A DNA stretch of 64,000 nucleotides from NCBI RefSeq assembly GCF_002915575.1, contig NZ_PQGD01000008.1, positions 168,277-232,276 on the forward strand, written 5' to 3'. The position numbers and the translations under genes were made by a program. Each line of letters begins with the position of its first letter. Positions within the stretch are counted from its first letter, which is position 1. The notes under the pieces were generated by a model, which had not been told where the DNA came from, did no database searches, and saw only the letters and a program-made list of their open reading frames with translations. This DNA comes from Superficieibacter electus (GTDB lineage: Bacteria > Pseudomonadota > Gammaproteobacteria > Enterobacterales > Enterobacteriaceae). This document shows positions 44,918-55,082 of the stretch, one piece after another.

Positions 44918-45340
44918 ATGAAACGACACATTATTTTTGCCAGTCACGGCTTGCTCGCCAGCGGTATATTAAGCTCCGTAGAGCTTATTCTGGGTAAACA
45001 GCGCGATATCCACACACTGTGCGCCTATATAGATGACGGCGTGGATATCAGCCATCAGGTCAACGAGCTGATGGCGCGCTTTTCTGATAATGACGAAGTT
45101 GTGGTCATTACTGATATCTTTGCTGGCAGTGTAAATAACGAATTCATTCGCTTTTTACCTCGTCCGGGCTTCCATCTGTTAGCGGGGTTGAATTTACCTC
45201 TGGCCATCGACTTATTAATTTCAATGGAAGAAGAAAACACCCTTAAATATATCAATGAGGCACTAATAAATTCGAAGGAGAGTATTCAGTATTGCAATCA
45301 AACGATTCATGACGCAATGCATAACGATAAAGAATTCTGA
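44918..45340 (+). CDS. gfrA: Fructoselysine/glucoselysine PTS EIIA component
   Basis: A 140-aa mannose-family EIIA. The phosphorylated histidine is His10 in IIFASHGLLASG, and VVITDIFAGSVNNEF is the second family block. It accepts phosphate from HPr and passes it to GfrB. It is the first gene of the gfr operon, 37 bp after the sigma-54 promoter -12 element. Assignment to gfr rather than another mannose-type PTS rests on the two downstream deglycase genes. Confidence 0.9.
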   Translation: MKRHIIFASHGLLASGILSSVELILGKQRDIHTLCAYIDDGVDISHQVNELMARFSDNDEVVVITDIFAGSVNNEFIRFLPRPGFHLLAGLNLPLAIDLLISMEEENTLKYINEALINSKESIQYCNQTIHDAMHNDKEF

Positions 45341-45354
45341 CACAGAGGGATATT

Positions 45355-45825
45355 ATGATTACTTTTCTACGCGTAGATCATCGACTGTTACACGGGCAGG
45401 TAGCCTTCTCCTGGACCCAGTATGTCGGGGCGGACTGTATCCTCATCGCTAATGATGATGTACCTGATGATGAATTAAGAAAGACAACGATCAAGCTTGC
45501 TAAACCGCCATCGGTTAAGCTTGTCATTAAAAATATTCACGATTCAATTGAAGCGATAAAAAGCGGAGTAACGGACAAATACCAGTTATTTATTGTGGTG
45601 GAGTCCGTTAACGATGCCTGGCGAATTATTCGTGAAGTGCCTGAGATTACGAGCATTAATCTGGGCGGCATTAAAGCCAGAGAGGGAAGTAAGAATATTT
45701 CTAAAGCGATTAATTTGCTGCCGGATGAAATAGAGAAGTTGCAGCAATTAGTACAGGCGGGGGTTGAAGTGGAAATTCGCCTGGTACCTAACGATCGCAA
45801 GCAGCTATTTACCGACTGCGTTTAA
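45355..45825 (+). CDS. gfrB: Fructoselysine/glucoselysine PTS EIIB component
   Basis: A 156-aa mannose-family EIIB. The active-site His13 lies in RVDHRLLHGQVAFSW, and NLGGIKAREGSKNISKAI is the usual later block. It transfers phosphate from GfrA to the sugar-amine during transport through GfrC/GfrD. It starts after GAGGGA, 14 bp past gfrA. Confidence 0.9.
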   Translation: MITFLRVDHRLLHGQVAFSWTQYVGADCILIANDDVPDDELRKTTIKLAKPPSVKLVIKNIHDSIEAIKSGVTDKYQLFIVVESVNDAWRIIREVPEITSINLGGIKAREGSKNISKAINLLPDEIEKLQQLVQAGVEVEIRLVPNDRKQLFTDCV

Positions 45826-45841
45826 TCGCGGAGGACTCATT

Positions 45842-46621
45842 ATGGTTGAAGCACTTTTACTTGGGCTGGTGGCATTTATCGCCCAGTCTGAATATGCGAT
45901 GGGAACCTCGTTACTGTCTCGTCCCATTGTGACTGGCCTGCTAACGGGGCTGGTACTGGGCGATGTACAGACGGGCATCATCATGGGCGCGACGCTGGAA
46001 CTGGCGTTTATCGGTTCGTTTTCGGTGGGGGCGTCTATCCCGCCGGACGTAGTGACTGGCGGCATCCTTGGCGTGGCATTTGCCATTACCTCCGGTGCGG
46101 GAACGGAAACGGCGCTGTTGTTGGGGCTGCCAATTGCCACGCTGACGCTGGTGTTGAAAAACGTCTATCTGGGGATATTCATTCCGATGCTAAGCCAGAA
46201 AGCCGACAGCTATGCGGACGAGGCGAATACCCGCGGTATTGAACGCATGCACCTGATCGCCGGGTTTGGCCTGTCATTAATGTTGGCAACGGTGGTAACC
46301 GTGTCGTTCCTCGTGGGCAGTAGCGCTGTAAAAGGATTACTTGATGCGATCCCGGAATTTATCAAGCACGGCCTGAGCGTGGCAACGGGGATCATTCCGG
46401 CTCTCGGTTTCGCGATGCTGGCGCGGCTTTTGATTAACAAAAAAGTAGCACCGTACTTTTTCCTCGGTTTTGTACTGATGGCCTATCTCAAAATCCCGGT
46501 GACGGGTATTGCCATTCTCGGGGCCATTGTGGCGGTCATCATGGTGAATGTCACCGCCTTTAATTCGCTCAGCCCTTCTACCGCACAAGGAGTTCCGGAT
46601 GACAACGAAGATGATTTCTGA
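45842..46621 (+). CDS. gfrC: Fructoselysine/glucoselysine PTS EIIC component
   Basis: A 259-aa mannose-family EIIC with about six membrane helices. The early segment IAQSEYAMGTSLLSRPIVTGLLTGLVLGD is typical. The ATG at 45842 behind GCGGAGGA was chosen over the longer upstream frame, which overlaps gfrB. Its end overlaps gfrD by 23 bp. Confidence 0.9.
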   Translation: MVEALLLGLVAFIAQSEYAMGTSLLSRPIVTGLLTGLVLGDVQTGIIMGATLELAFIGSFSVGASIPPDVVTGGILGVAFAITSGAGTETALLLGLPIATLTLVLKNVYLGIFIPMLSQKADSYADEANTRGIERMHLIAGFGLSLMLATVVTVSFLVGSSAVKGLLDAIPEFIKHGLSVATGIIPALGFAMLARLLINKKVAPYFFLGFVLMAYLKIPVTGIAILGAIVAVIMVNVTAFNSLSPSTAQGVPDDNEDDF

Positions 46622-47441
46622 CGACGACGCACAAACGGCGGAGAGCGTCATCACCGCGCGGGATCTGCGTCGCGTGTTCTGGCGGTCGTTCCAGATGGAG
46701 TTTTCCTGGAACTATGAGCGACAGATGAACCTGGCGTTCGTTTATGCCCTGATCCCGGTGTTGAAAAAGCTATATCCGCGTAAGGCCGATCTGGTTATCG
46801 CGCTGAAACGCCATCTGGTGTTTTTCAATACCACGCCGCATATCGTAACGCTGATCCTCGGCATTACCACGGCGATGGAGGAGAAGAACAGTCAGAACGG
46901 CAATAGGGATGCTAACGCTGTCGATAACGTTAAAGCGTCTCTGATGGGACCACTGGCCGGGCTGGGGGATTCTTTTTTCTGGGGCACGTTGCGCCTGATT
47001 GCCACCGGTATTGGCACCAGTCTGGCGCTGAAGGGGAATATCCTCGGGCCGATCCTGTTCCTGCTGGTGTTTAACGTGCCGCACCTGCTGGTGCGCTGGC
47101 TATTTACCCGCTGGGGCTACGTGCTGGGAACCGGTGTGCTGCACCGCATTCAGCAAAGCGGAATGATGGAAAGTCTGACTTACGGTGCCTCTATTATCGG
47201 TCTGATGGTGGTGGGAGCGATGACTGCGTCGATGATTGACATCACCATTCCTATTACCTTTGGTGCCGGTGAGGCGAAGACCGAGGTCCAGGGAATTATT
47301 AACGACATCATGCCCTGCCTGCTGCCGTTAGTGAGTTTTGGCATCGTTTACTGGCTGCTCGGGCGTAAAGTCAAGCCGTTGACCATTATCGGAGGTATGG
47401 CACTGGTGGGCATTTTAGGTTCATGGATAGGCATATTTTAA
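46599..47441 (+). CDS. gfrD: Fructoselysine/glucoselysine PTS EIID component
   Basis: A 280-aa mannose-family EIID. The N-terminal DLRRVFWRSFQMEFSWNYERQMNLAF block is diagnostic, and membrane helices follow, including the C-terminal VKPLTIIGGMALVGILGSWIGIF. The ATG at 46599 follows AAGGAG inside the end of gfrC, so translation is coupled. It completes the membrane part of the permease. Confidence 0.9.
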   Translation: MTTKMISDDDAQTAESVITARDLRRVFWRSFQMEFSWNYERQMNLAFVYALIPVLKKLYPRKADLVIALKRHLVFFNTTPHIVTLILGITTAMEEKNSQNGNRDANAVDNVKASLMGPLAGLGDSFFWGTLRLIATGIGTSLALKGNILGPILFLLVFNVPHLLVRWLFTRWGYVLGTGVLHRIQQSGMMESLTYGASIIGLMVVGAMTASMIDITIPITFGAGEAKTEVQGIINDIMPCLLPLVSFGIVYWLLGRKVKPLTIIGGMALVGILGSWIGIF

Positions 47442-47453
47442 CCGGAGGGAAAA

Positions 47454-48515
47454 ATGAAACCGACAATGATGAGCTACATCAATGAGGAGCCGGCCGCGCT
47501 GGCGCAGATCCTGCGTGATTATCCGCAGACGCTCCAGCCGGTGGACAGGTTCGCGCAAACGCGGGCGATTAAGCGCCTGCTGATCCTGGCAACCGGATCG
47601 TCACTTAACGCGGCCCTGTGCGCGCGCTACTTCTTTGAACAGCAATTCGGCATGCTGGTGGAAATTAAAGAGCCGTATAACTTTACCCACTATGAGCGCA
47701 TTGATCCGCATACCGATATGGTGATTGCCGTCTCACAGAGCGGGAAAAGCGCGTCAACACTCGACGCGGTACGTAAAATCCGCGCCGCATCGCTGCCGGT
47801 CTTCGCTCTGACGTCCGATCCGCAAAGTCCGATAGCGCGGGAGTGTGATGAGGTGATTGATATTAATACCGGTATTGAAAGTGTCGGCTTCGTAACGCGG
47901 GGTTTTAGCGCTACGGTGCTCAATCTTCTGCTGATGGCGTTGACCCTTGCCAGAGCACAGGGCAAAACCACGCCGCAGCACGCTGAGGTCTGGCTTACCG
48001 GACTGGAGCGTTTGATTCACGCCCTTCCGGCAACGATTGCGCAAACGCAGGCATTTATTCAACGACATCGGGATACCCTGCGTGACGGTACACGGTTCGT
48101 CGCAGTGGGCTACGGCGCACTGGTTGGGGTCGCAAAGGAGCTGGAAACCAAATTTACCGAAACCGTACGCGTTCCCTCCAGTGGCTTTGAACTTGAGGCG
48201 TATATGCATGGCCCCTATCTGGAGGCCAATCGTGAGCATGTGATGTTTTTTATTCAGGATCGCCACGAGCCGCGCAGTGTTGCGTTATGCGACTATATGT
48301 CCCCGTCGGTAAAAAACGCATTTGTCCTGACGCTGGAGGATCGGGGAGATGATAATACGCTGGCGTTGAATTGCCCGCTCGATCATCACCTGGCTCCCCT
48401 GTTATTAATTGTGCCTGTTCAAATGCTGGCGTTCCACATTGCTTCATTAAAAGGTATTGATTTATCTGTGCGGATATTCGATGACTTCGATCGGGTATTA
48501 AAAAGCAAAATCTGA
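47454..48515 (+). CDS. gfrE: Glucoselysine-6-phosphate deglycase
   Basis: A 353-aa protein with two SIS (sugar isomerase) domains. The first contains ILATGSSLNAALCARYFFE and VIAVSQSGKSASTLDAVR; the second contains RFVAVGYGALVGVAKELETKFTETVRVPSSGFELEAYMHGP. In Salmonella the corresponding enzyme splits the phosphorylated glucoselysine made by the GfrABCD permease into glucose 6-phosphate and lysine. Substrate assignment relies on order and similarity. Confidence 0.85.
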   Translation: MKPTMMSYINEEPAALAQILRDYPQTLQPVDRFAQTRAIKRLLILATGSSLNAALCARYFFEQQFGMLVEIKEPYNFTHYERIDPHTDMVIAVSQSGKSASTLDAVRKIRAASLPVFALTSDPQSPIARECDEVIDINTGIESVGFVTRGFSATVLNLLLMALTLARAQGKTTPQHAEVWLTGLERLIHALPATIAQTQAFIQRHRDTLRDGTRFVAVGYGALVGVAKELETKFTETVRVPSSGFELEAYMHGPYLEANREHVMFFIQDRHEPRSVALCDYMSPSVKNAFVLTLEDRGDDNTLALNCPLDHHLAPLLLIVPVQMLAFHIASLKGIDLSVRIFDDFDRVLKSKI

Positions 48516-48530
48516 TAGTCAGGAGATAAT

Positions 48531-49541
48531 ATGTTAGGGTTTAATCAGGACGAGTACCAGACCAGTGCTCGTGAGATCGTTGCTGCGCGTAAACAGGCGG
48601 AGCACACCGCGGAAGATATTCATCAGAGCGGATTCAGTAATGTATTTTTTGCCGCCGTTGGCGGTTCGCTGGCACCGATGATGGCAATTAATGAATTTGC
48701 CAAAGAAATGACCATGCTGCCGGTCTACGTCGAACAAGCTGCAGAGTTAATCAGTAAAGGCAGTAAAAAAATGAATAAAGACTCGGTGGTAATTACCCTG
48801 TCTAAATCAGGTGATACCAAAGAGTCTGTAGCCATTGCCGAATGGTGCCAGGCCCAGGGTATTCGCGTCGTCGCCATCACGAAAAATGCCGATTCGCCGC
48901 TTGCTCGTGCCTCTACCTGGCATATTCCGATGCGTCATAAAAACGGTGTGGAATACGAGTATATGCTGCTTTACTGGCTTTTCTTCCGCCTGATTGCGCT
49001 GAATGGCGAATTTACGCAGTACGAGCGTTTCGCCCGCCAACTGGAATTATTGCCGGAGAATTTATTACAGGCAAAACGCGACTTCGATCCGCGCGCGCAG
49101 GAAATAGCCCGTCAGTATCACAGTAGTGATTATATGATGTGGATTGGTGGCGCGGAGATGTGGGGCGAAGTGTATCTCTTCTCAATGTGTATTCTCGAAG
49201 AGATGCAGTGGAAGCGCACCAAATCTGTCTCTTCCGCCGAGTTTTTCCACGGCACGCTGGAACTGCTGGAGAAAGAGGTGCCGTTATTCCTGGTGAAAGG
49301 CGAGGGGAGATGTCGCGCGCTGGACGATCGCGTCGAGCATTTTGCGCAGAAAATTACGCAGCACCTGGTAGTGATTGATCCGCGCGATTACCGCCTGAAC
49401 GGCATTGACGACGCTTTCCGCTGGCTACTCGCGCCGTGCATAGTTTCCACGCTGCTGGTGGACAGGCTGGCGGCGCACTTCGAACACCATACCGGACACG
49501 ATTTAAATATTCGCCGTTACTATCGACAGTTCGAGTATTAA
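48531..49541 (+). CDS. gfrF: Fructoselysine-6-phosphate deglycase
   Basis: A 336-aa two-SIS-domain enzyme of the FrlB type: SNVFFAAVGGSLAPMMAINEF and VVITLSKSGDTKESVAIAEW in the first domain, AEMWGEVYLFSMCILEEMQWKRT and AEFFHGTLELL in the second. It converts fructoselysine 6-phosphate to glucose 6-phosphate and lysine. It is the last gene of the gfr operon and ends before an intrinsic terminator. Confidence 0.88.
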   Translation: MLGFNQDEYQTSAREIVAARKQAEHTAEDIHQSGFSNVFFAAVGGSLAPMMAINEFAKEMTMLPVYVEQAAELISKGSKKMNKDSVVITLSKSGDTKESVAIAEWCQAQGIRVVAITKNADSPLARASTWHIPMRHKNGVEYEYMLLYWLFFRLIALNGEFTQYERFARQLELLPENLLQAKRDFDPRAQEIARQYHSSDYMMWIGGAEMWGEVYLFSMCILEEMQWKRTKSVSSAEFFHGTLELLEKEVPLFLVKGEGRCRALDDRVEHFAQKITQHLVVIDPRDYRLNGIDDAFRWLLAPCIVSTLLVDRLAAHFEHHTGHDLNIRRYYRQFEY

Positions 49542-49549
49542 CCGACGCT

Positions 49550-49580
49550 GCCCGGCCTTTTGTGCCGGGCAATTTTTTTT
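49550..49580 (+). terminator. Rho-independent terminator of the gfr operon
   Basis: GCCCGGC and GCCGGGC pair around CTTTTGT, followed by eight T residues (49573-49580), 9 bp after the gfrF stop. A strong intrinsic terminator. Confidence 0.93.
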
Positions 49581-49670
49581 CGAGCAGGCTCGTAAATCGT
49601 TGAACCCGAAACAGACGATAAGGCAAACGGTGATACAGTCCGGCTTACTGTTAACCGGCACGGGATTGCC

Positions 49671-50576
49671 ATGAAAAAGCACAGCACTGCTACGCCTCAC
49701 GACGCTGTTTTTAAACAGTTTCTCCGTCATACGGATACCGCGCGTGATTTTCTTGATATTCATCTGCCTTCCTCTGTACTTCAACGCTGTGATTTACAGA
49801 CGCTAAAGCTGGAGTCGGCGAGCTTTGTTGAAGAAGATCTCAGGGCGTATTACTCGGACGTACTTTACTCCGTGAAAATGCAGGACAGTGAAGGGTATAT
49901 TTATGTCGTCATTGAACATCAGAGTTCACCAGACAGCCATATGGCGTTTCGCCTGATGCGCTATGCTATTGGCGCGATGCAGCGTCACCTGGACGCGGGT
50001 CATAAACGGTTGCCGCTGGTGGTTCCCATGCTGTTTTACCACGGCATTGAGACGCCTTATCCCTGGCCGCTTAACTGGTTGGCGGAATTCAGCGACCCGG
50101 CGCTTGCGCAGCAGCTTTACTGTCAGCCGTTTCCGCTGGTGGATATTACCGTTATCCCGGATGATGTCATTATGCAACACCGCCGGGTTGCGTTACTGGA
50201 ACTGTTACAAAAGCATATTCGCCAGCGCGATCTCGCCGGATTCATTGAGCAACTGGTCACGCTAATATTGCCTGGATATACTACTCACAGACAACTTATC
50301 ACCTTGTTTAACTATATCGGTCAGTACGGCAGCACCCTGGACGCTGGCACATTTTTTCGTCAGCTGGCGCGTCGTTTACCGCAACATGAGGAAACGTTGA
50401 TGACTATTGCTGAACAACTTGAACAAAAAGGACGTGAAGAGGGGCATAAAGAAGGACGTCGTGCGGAAGCGTTGAGAATAGCCCGTAATCTGCTGCGTGA
50501 TGGCGTTGGAGTCGAAAGCGTGCTGCGCGCAACTGGCTTAAGCGCCAGCGATGTAAAACAGCTTCTGCCGCACTAA
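49671..50576 (+). CDS. Rpn family recombination-promoting nuclease (PD-(D/E)xK)
   Basis: A 301-aa member of the former 'putative transposase YhgA-like' family (PF04754). The N-terminal nuclease core carries [11 protein letters not shown] (residues 8-18), [14 protein letters not shown] and YVVIEHQSS (about residues 79-87), with the catalytic Asp and Glu-x-Gln pattern. The C-terminal part is helical, with [28 protein letters not shown]. Rpn proteins nick DNA and raise RecA-independent recombination in E. coli. It stands alone between the gfr operon and the convergent opgB. Intact, unlike the relic at 21.8 kb. Confidence 0.88.
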   Translation: MKKHSTATPHDAVFKQFLRHTDTARDFLDIHLPSSVLQRCDLQTLKLESASFVEEDLRAYYSDVLYSVKMQDSEGYIYVVIEHQSSPDSHMAFRLMRYAIGAMQRHLDAGHKRLPLVVPMLFYHGIETPYPWPLNWLAEFSDPALAQQLYCQPFPLVDITVIPDDVIMQHRRVALLELLQKHIRQRDLAGFIEQLVTLILPGYTTHRQLITLFNYIGQYGSTLDAGTFFRQLARRLPQHEETLMTIAEQLEQKGREEGHKEGRRAEALRIARNLLRDGVGVESVLRATGLSASDVKQLLPH

Positions 50577-50587
50577 GCCTCCTTAAT

Positions 50588-50612
50588 GCCCGGCAGGATC
50601 TCCCCGCCGGGC
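50588..50612. terminator. Hairpin between rpn and opgB (convergent)
   Basis: GCCCGGC (50588-50594) pairs with GCCGGGC (50606-50612). A short A-run then TTTT follows on the plus strand. It lies between two convergent genes and probably limits transcription from at least one side. Confidence 0.6.
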
Positions 50613-50623
50613 GGCAAAAAATT

Positions 50624-52915
50624 TTATCCCTCAGACTTAACCACTTTGATATCTACCATTCCAATCCCCAGTTGCCGTGGTGAATGGCCCAGGATATTAC
50701 CCTCATTGGTAGACTGCGGTTCCGGCGGTACGATCACCAGCGTTTTGCTGCGCGACGGATTGTCGAAATGCAGCGTAGTGGTGGACACCTCATTGCTTAA
50801 GGTCAGCGTCTGCTCTTTATTACCGACGCGTACCGGGATTGGCCGGTTGGCATTTGGACCCCAGGCTTTGGCAGTGATCACCAGATCGAATTTCTCCGGC
50901 AGGGGTTCCTTATACTCAATCTTCACCTCTTTACCGAGCTGCGCATTGGACCAGCGTCCCCAGGATTCGGGGCGTGAAATCCCGCTGAACTGTTGCACTT
51001 CTTCCGGCGCGCCCGCTACATTAAAGATAAAGCTGTCGGCTTTATAACGGATGTCGTTGTCGACAACTTTCAGCAGATCGACATTGTGCTTGTAGCGATC
51101 GGTATCGATCACCGTTTCTTTAAACGCGGTTTTCCCCTTCCATTGGGCGTTATCGACATGCAGAACTTTTTGCTCTCCACCCAACTGGCCCTGAGAAACG
51201 CACCAGTCAGTCGAAAGGGCAAGTTCCGGTGCCCACAGTTGCGCCATTTTGTAGCAGCGATCTATCCAGACGAAATTATCGCGCGGAGCAAAATCGGCCA
51301 ACTGGAAACGAAGCGGAGCAGAGTATTCACTTTCCGGCAGGGGTTCTACACGCTTATCAGACACGCGCAGCAGTAGCGGCAGACGGAAGTGAGTTCCTGA
51401 GAAAGCTATCGTATTTTTCTCGCCGTCGATGGTAAAGTCCTTCATCTCTTTCGGGAATTTCCACAGACGCACAATATCAGGCTTCCAGCCCAGCACCTTC
51501 TCTTTCATGTTCAGGAAAACTTCGGAAAGCGACTGCCCGGAGAGGCTACTACGTCCAAGTCCGATAAAGTTATCGCCGCCCATAATATCCAGCACCGTTG
51601 CGCCATTATCCATTGTATTGCGCTTCACCCCCGACACGTCCTGTTGAGGTTTATCGCCACGCAAAACAAAAAACAGATCGCTGCGATCCTGCTTATTCAG
51701 GTATTTCCACGCCGTGTTATTCATCGCCAGATGATCGGAGGAGACGACGATAACGGTGTTTTTAAACCACGGCGAGGCTTTGATTTTTTCAATCAGCGCG
51801 GCGATGTGCTCCTGGCTACAGCTTACTGCGCTGAAAGACTGATTCGGCTTACCGTCATATTGATAGCTTTTGCGCTTGCAGGTGCGGGAAATAAAACCAT
51901 CGGGATGATGCGTATCGACGGTTAAGGCAAATAACGAAAAGCGTTTACCGCTGCGGGAAAGTTCCTCAAACTTCTTCCAGGTTTCATCCAGTACGGTATC
52001 ATCGTAAAAGCCCCAGTCGTTGCGGTAAGTCGGGTCAGCCACGGTAGTTTTCAGTTCTTCTGCCCCGTAAAGATGATCGAATCCATGTGACTTAAGAAAC
52101 ACATCTTTCCCGGCAAAGCGCAGGTTGGCACCCTGCATAAAATAGTTTTCATAACCGGAGTTTTTCAGGATATCGCCGAGACAAATATTTTGCGGAAAGA
52201 AACTGGAAACCGACGCTGACGCATTGCCTTCAAAGGGCGCGAACAGAGGAATACCGCACTGGGACGCAACCATACCGGCAATGGTGTAATCCGTGCCCGG
52301 CAGTTGTTCCGTATGGCTATAATCGATGCTTTCTTTCTTTAGCGCGCCAAGTTCAGGAGCCAAATCCGGAAACGCTTGTTCGTTAAAGTAAGTACGCTCC
52401 AGGCTTTCACCGTAAATATACACCAGGTTTAGTTTAGGGTTAGCGATGCGCTTCGAGGGTTCTTTATACCAGTCGGCAAAATCCGGATCGCCATCACGGG
52501 ACTGCGATTTCACCAGCTCGGTGATTTGATGGAAGGCCGGGCTGGCGTCAACGGAGGCCAGTGCCAGTACCAGCGCCAGCAGGCTATAACCAATATGATG
52601 CGGATGATGTCGACGGCGGCGCAGCACCCAGCCTAGCGCAAAAAAAACGCCGATTAACGCCAGGCTCAGACCCGCCCCGGGAAGGATATATTTACTGACT
52701 CCTGCTCCGGTAAGGCTGTTAGTCAGGGTATAGAGCACGGCGTCATTGATGCCGTCGCCAGTGAAATAGTCGCTGGCATAAAGCGTGATGTTCAATACAA
52801 CAAATATGCCCAGTACCGTCAGCGTGGCGGCAAACCACCAGGTGTTACGGCCTGCTTTCCAGGCGTAAATCACCACTGAGGCCAGGAACAAGGCAACGGA
52901 AATGAGTTCTGACAA
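50624..52915 (-). CDS. opgB: Phosphoglycerol transferase I (OpgB/MdoB)
   Basis: A 763-aa protein, the same length as E. coli OpgB. It has four N-terminal membrane helices (residues about 4-20, 28-46, 80-98, 108-126). A periplasmic sulfatase-fold domain carries the nucleophile threonine region [22 protein letters not shown] and metal-binding [11 protein letters not shown]. The C-terminal domain is soluble. It moves phosphoglycerol from phosphatidylglycerol onto osmoregulated periplasmic glucans. Intact. Confidence 0.94.
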   Translation of the reverse strand: MSELISVALFLASVVIYAWKAGRNTWWFAATLTVLGIFVVLNITLYASDYFTGDGINDAVLYTLTNSLTGAGVSKYILPGAGLSLALIGVFFALGWVLRRRRHHPHHIGYSLLALVLALASVDASPAFHQITELVKSQSRDGDPDFADWYKEPSKRIANPKLNLVYIYGESLERTYFNEQAFPDLAPELGALKKESIDYSHTEQLPGTDYTIAGMVASQCGIPLFAPFEGNASASVSSFFPQNICLGDILKNSGYENYFMQGANLRFAGKDVFLKSHGFDHLYGAEELKTTVADPTYRNDWGFYDDTVLDETWKKFEELSRSGKRFSLFALTVDTHHPDGFISRTCKRKSYQYDGKPNQSFSAVSCSQEHIAALIEKIKASPWFKNTVIVVSSDHLAMNNTAWKYLNKQDRSDLFFVLRGDKPQQDVSGVKRNTMDNGATVLDIMGGDNFIGLGRSSLSGQSLSEVFLNMKEKVLGWKPDIVRLWKFPKEMKDFTIDGEKNTIAFSGTHFRLPLLLRVSDKRVEPLPESEYSAPLRFQLADFAPRDNFVWIDRCYKMAQLWAPELALSTDWCVSQGQLGGEQKVLHVDNAQWKGKTAFKETVIDTDRYKHNVDLLKVVDNDIRYKADSFIFNVAGAPEEVQQFSGISRPESWGRWSNAQLGKEVKIEYKEPLPEKFDLVITAKAWGPNANRPIPVRVGNKEQTLTLSNEVSTTTLHFDNPSRSKTLVIVPPEPQSTNEGNILGHSPRQLGIGMVDIKVVKSEG

Positions 52916-53095
52916 CGAGCTATCCTCAACAGCGCCAGGCTCTACTGGCTAATCAGTGTTTTTTTAGCGCCTACAATGTAATGGCGTTGTCGCATTGCTG
53001 CAATTATGGCGTCATAAAAATGTGCTGTGGTTCGGAATTCGTCCGAAAAGCGACCTTTTGCGATCGCGGGCGTATTTTTATGTCATTAAGGAAGA

Positions 53096-53119
53096 GGCCG
53101 CGTCATCACGGGCGCGGCC
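53096..53119 (-). terminator. Hairpin after yjjA
   Basis: GGCCGCG (53096-53102) pairs with CGCGGCC (53113-53119). On the minus strand it follows the yjjA stop by 12 bp and is followed by CTCTTCCTT. Likely terminator of the dnaT-dnaC-yjjA transcript. Confidence 0.6.
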
Positions 53120-53131
53120 ATTAAGAGGAGA

Positions 53132-53617
53132 TCAGGAAAGGAAGTTAACGCCCTGTTTTAAGACCAGATCGCAGGCTTTGGTTTTCACTTTTTGCGCCAG
53201 CGGCGTTTCACCCAGATTGCTGAGGTTGAGTTGTTCGCCATTTTTGGTATTCAGCAGTCCCTGGATACCTTCCAGATAGTTGGTATCTTCCTTTTGCTCC
53301 TGCTGATCCAGTCCCAGTTTTTCCAGCACCTGATTTTTAATATTTTCCGTGCTGGTGACCGACGCCAGCTTCTGTTTGGCGCAGTATTGCAGGATGCCGG
53401 CGGCATTATTCATGGTGTCTGCACTTAACGCCTGGCTGCCGCCGTTAAGCAGGCTGCCCAGCGAGGAGAGCTGGCTACCGTTCTGACTATTTAACTGGCT
53501 GGCAGCGCTTGAAAGAGAATCCTGCCAGCTTGCGGCATTAGCGGTGGGGGAGAGCAGCGCGACGCTCAGTAGTGCGCCACAAAACAACGATTTTGCAGGT
53601 TTCATAGATATACTCAT
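53132..53617 (-). CDS. yjjA: DUF2501 exported protein YjjA
   Basis: A 161-aa protein with a signal peptide (SLFCGALLSVALLSPTANA|ASW) and a Ser/Gln/Asn-rich mature start (LSSAASQLNSQNGSQLSSLGSLLNGG), then a DUF2501 domain with two Cys (QYCAKQK and TKACDLVL) that may form a disulfide. It matches E. coli YjjA by family and position after dnaC. An in-frame ATG at 53605 is an equally good start. Function unknown. Confidence 0.88.
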   Translation of the reverse strand: MSISMKPAKSLFCGALLSVALLSPTANAASWQDSLSSAASQLNSQNGSQLSSLGSLLNGGSQALSADTMNNAAGILQYCAKQKLASVTSTENIKNQVLEKLGLDQQEQKEDTNYLEGIQGLLNTKNGEQLNLSNLGETPLAQKVKTKACDLVLKQGVNFLS

Positions 53618-53669
53618 GTTAAACAGAAGCCATTTTTTGAGTATACCCCGCCTGCGGACAAGAATTATC

Positions 53670-54407
53670 TCAATACTCTTTCCCGGTCACGCGGCTGCGG
53701 TAGCTATCCCAGTTAAAGATCACCCACAAACTATTACCAAGGCGCATTCGATCCATCACGCGTTCACCAAGCAGTTTGTTCATTTCGTCCATATTGCTGT
53801 TGGTCAACATGCCAGTCGGACGCTTGGAAGAGGAGCGGCGATCGACAATCTGATTAATAATCACTTTTTCATAGCGTGACTCGTTCTGCATGCCAATTTC
53901 GTCAATGACCAGCAAATCGACCCGGCTCAGATCGGTGAGCAGTTGTTCTTCACTGATTTCCCGGTTGCCGAATGAGTCTTTCATCGCCGACATAATATCG
54001 GCCACAGTAATAATCAAAACCGATTTACCCCGCAGCAGCAATTCATTGCAGATGGCGGCAGCAAGGTGATTCTTACCGGTACCGGGCTTGCCTGAAAAGA
54101 TAAAGCTGGCAATGTTGCCGTCAAATTCTTCTACGTATTGCCGTGCCTTTGCCAGCGCATTCATCTGCCCTTCGTTTTCCACATGGTAATTTTCAAAAGA
54201 GCAGTTTTGATGCAGAGGGCGAATGCCGGAGCGGTTAAACGTGCGCTGCATTTTCATCGCCCGGTTTTCGCGCTCAATGGCGGCGGAGCGGATTTCTCCC
54301 TGCTCTTTTTGCCAGGCCAGCAGCTCTTCACCCGTATGGAAAGCGGGCTTGATGTGCGCTGGCATTACCTTTTGCAAACGTTTCATTAATTCGCCGACGT
54401 TTTTCAT
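53670..54407 (-). CDS. dnaC: DNA replication helicase loader DnaC
   Basis: A 245-aa AAA+ ATPase that loads DnaB helicase. The N-terminal DnaB-binding part is residues 1-70. Walker A GKPGTGKNHLA is near 102-112, Walker B LLVIDEIG near 165-172, and the Arg finger region is VMDRMRLGNS. The start MKNVGELM gives the E. coli length; an ATG two codons upstream overlaps dnaT. It is co-transcribed with dnaT upstream and yjjA downstream. Confidence 0.96.
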   Translation of the reverse strand: MKNVGELMKRLQKVMPAHIKPAFHTGEELLAWQKEQGEIRSAAIERENRAMKMQRTFNRSGIRPLHQNCSFENYHVENEGQMNALAKARQYVEEFDGNIASFIFSGKPGTGKNHLAAAICNELLLRGKSVLIITVADIMSAMKDSFGNREISEEQLLTDLSRVDLLVIDEIGMQNESRYEKVIINQIVDRRSSSKRPTGMLTNSNMDEMNKLLGERVMDRMRLGNSLWVIFNWDSYRSRVTGKEY

Positions 54408-54409
54408 GT

Positions 54410-54949
54410 TCAACCTCTGAAACCGGGGGGGATCTGATCGTCAGGTTCACTCAGGCTATTGATATCACGTTTTGTCGCACTCCCACCACTGGCCCGGCTG
54501 ATTTGCACACTACGCGCCAGTTTTTGCTGCCACTGAACATGGTGGAAAACGCGGCCTTCGGCCTGCCAGTAGGCGGTAAAGGCGGCCAGCTCTTCTGCCG
54601 TCACCGGCTGAGTAAGCGCAATGCCCCACAGGGCTGCCAGACGCTGAAAATCAGCATCGGGCTGCCAGTCGGGATACATGGCAAATTTACCCATTGGCAC
54701 CGCCACCGGCGCACTGGCTGGCTCTTCATACAAACGCTCATCCAGCGTAACATCGCTGCCAGGGCGCGCCAGTTTAGCTTCCAGCGCCAGCAACTGCGCG
54801 AGGCGGGCAGGGGAGAGCGCATAAAACGCCGGTGCGTTATTGGCAAAGACAGCAACTGCCTGGCCTTCAGCCTGCGCCAGCACGCTGGCGTAATTGTGCA
54901 TAAAGGCGTCAATACCGATCACATCAGGCGTCAAAATTCTGGAAGACAT
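54410..54949 (-). CDS. dnaT: Primosomal protein DnaT
   Basis: A 179-aa primosome assembly protein of usual length. It starts [24 protein letters not shown] and has the C-terminal ssDNA/PriB-interacting region around [24 protein letters not shown]. DnaT bridges PriA/PriB and the DnaB-DnaC complex at stalled forks. It is the first gene of the dnaT-dnaC-yjjA operon. The last residues are Pro/Gly-rich. Confidence 0.95.
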   Translation of the reverse strand: MSSRILTPDVIGIDAFMHNYASVLAQAEGQAVAVFANNAPAFYALSPARLAQLLALEAKLARPGSDVTLDERLYEEPASAPVAVPMGKFAMYPDWQPDADFQRLAALWGIALTQPVTAEELAAFTAYWQAEGRVFHHVQWQQKLARSVQISRASGGSATKRDINSLSEPDDQIPPGFRG

Positions 54950-55038
54950 ACGCTATCTCAATACTAAAAAAGGGAGACTGAAGTAATAATGGCACATAGT
55001 AACACAGTGCAGGGAATGGCAGGCAGGCGAGGAGGGGA

Positions 55039-55072
55039 TTAATACAAGCGTACCGGGGCACGCCTGTATTAA
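55039..55072. terminator. Weak hairpin between ohr and dnaT
   Basis: AATACAAGCGT pairs imperfectly with ACGCCTGTATT around CCGGGGC-type sequence, just after the ohr stop on the minus strand. Probably ends the ohr transcript; T-run is short. Confidence 0.45.
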
Positions 55073-55082
55073 GAAGGCTTAC

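Noticed and set aside
49671-50576. The Rpn gene as an insertion-sequence transposase
   Set aside because: Although the family was once named 'putative transposase', there are no inverted ends or target duplications, and the catalytic pattern is PD-(D/E)xK.
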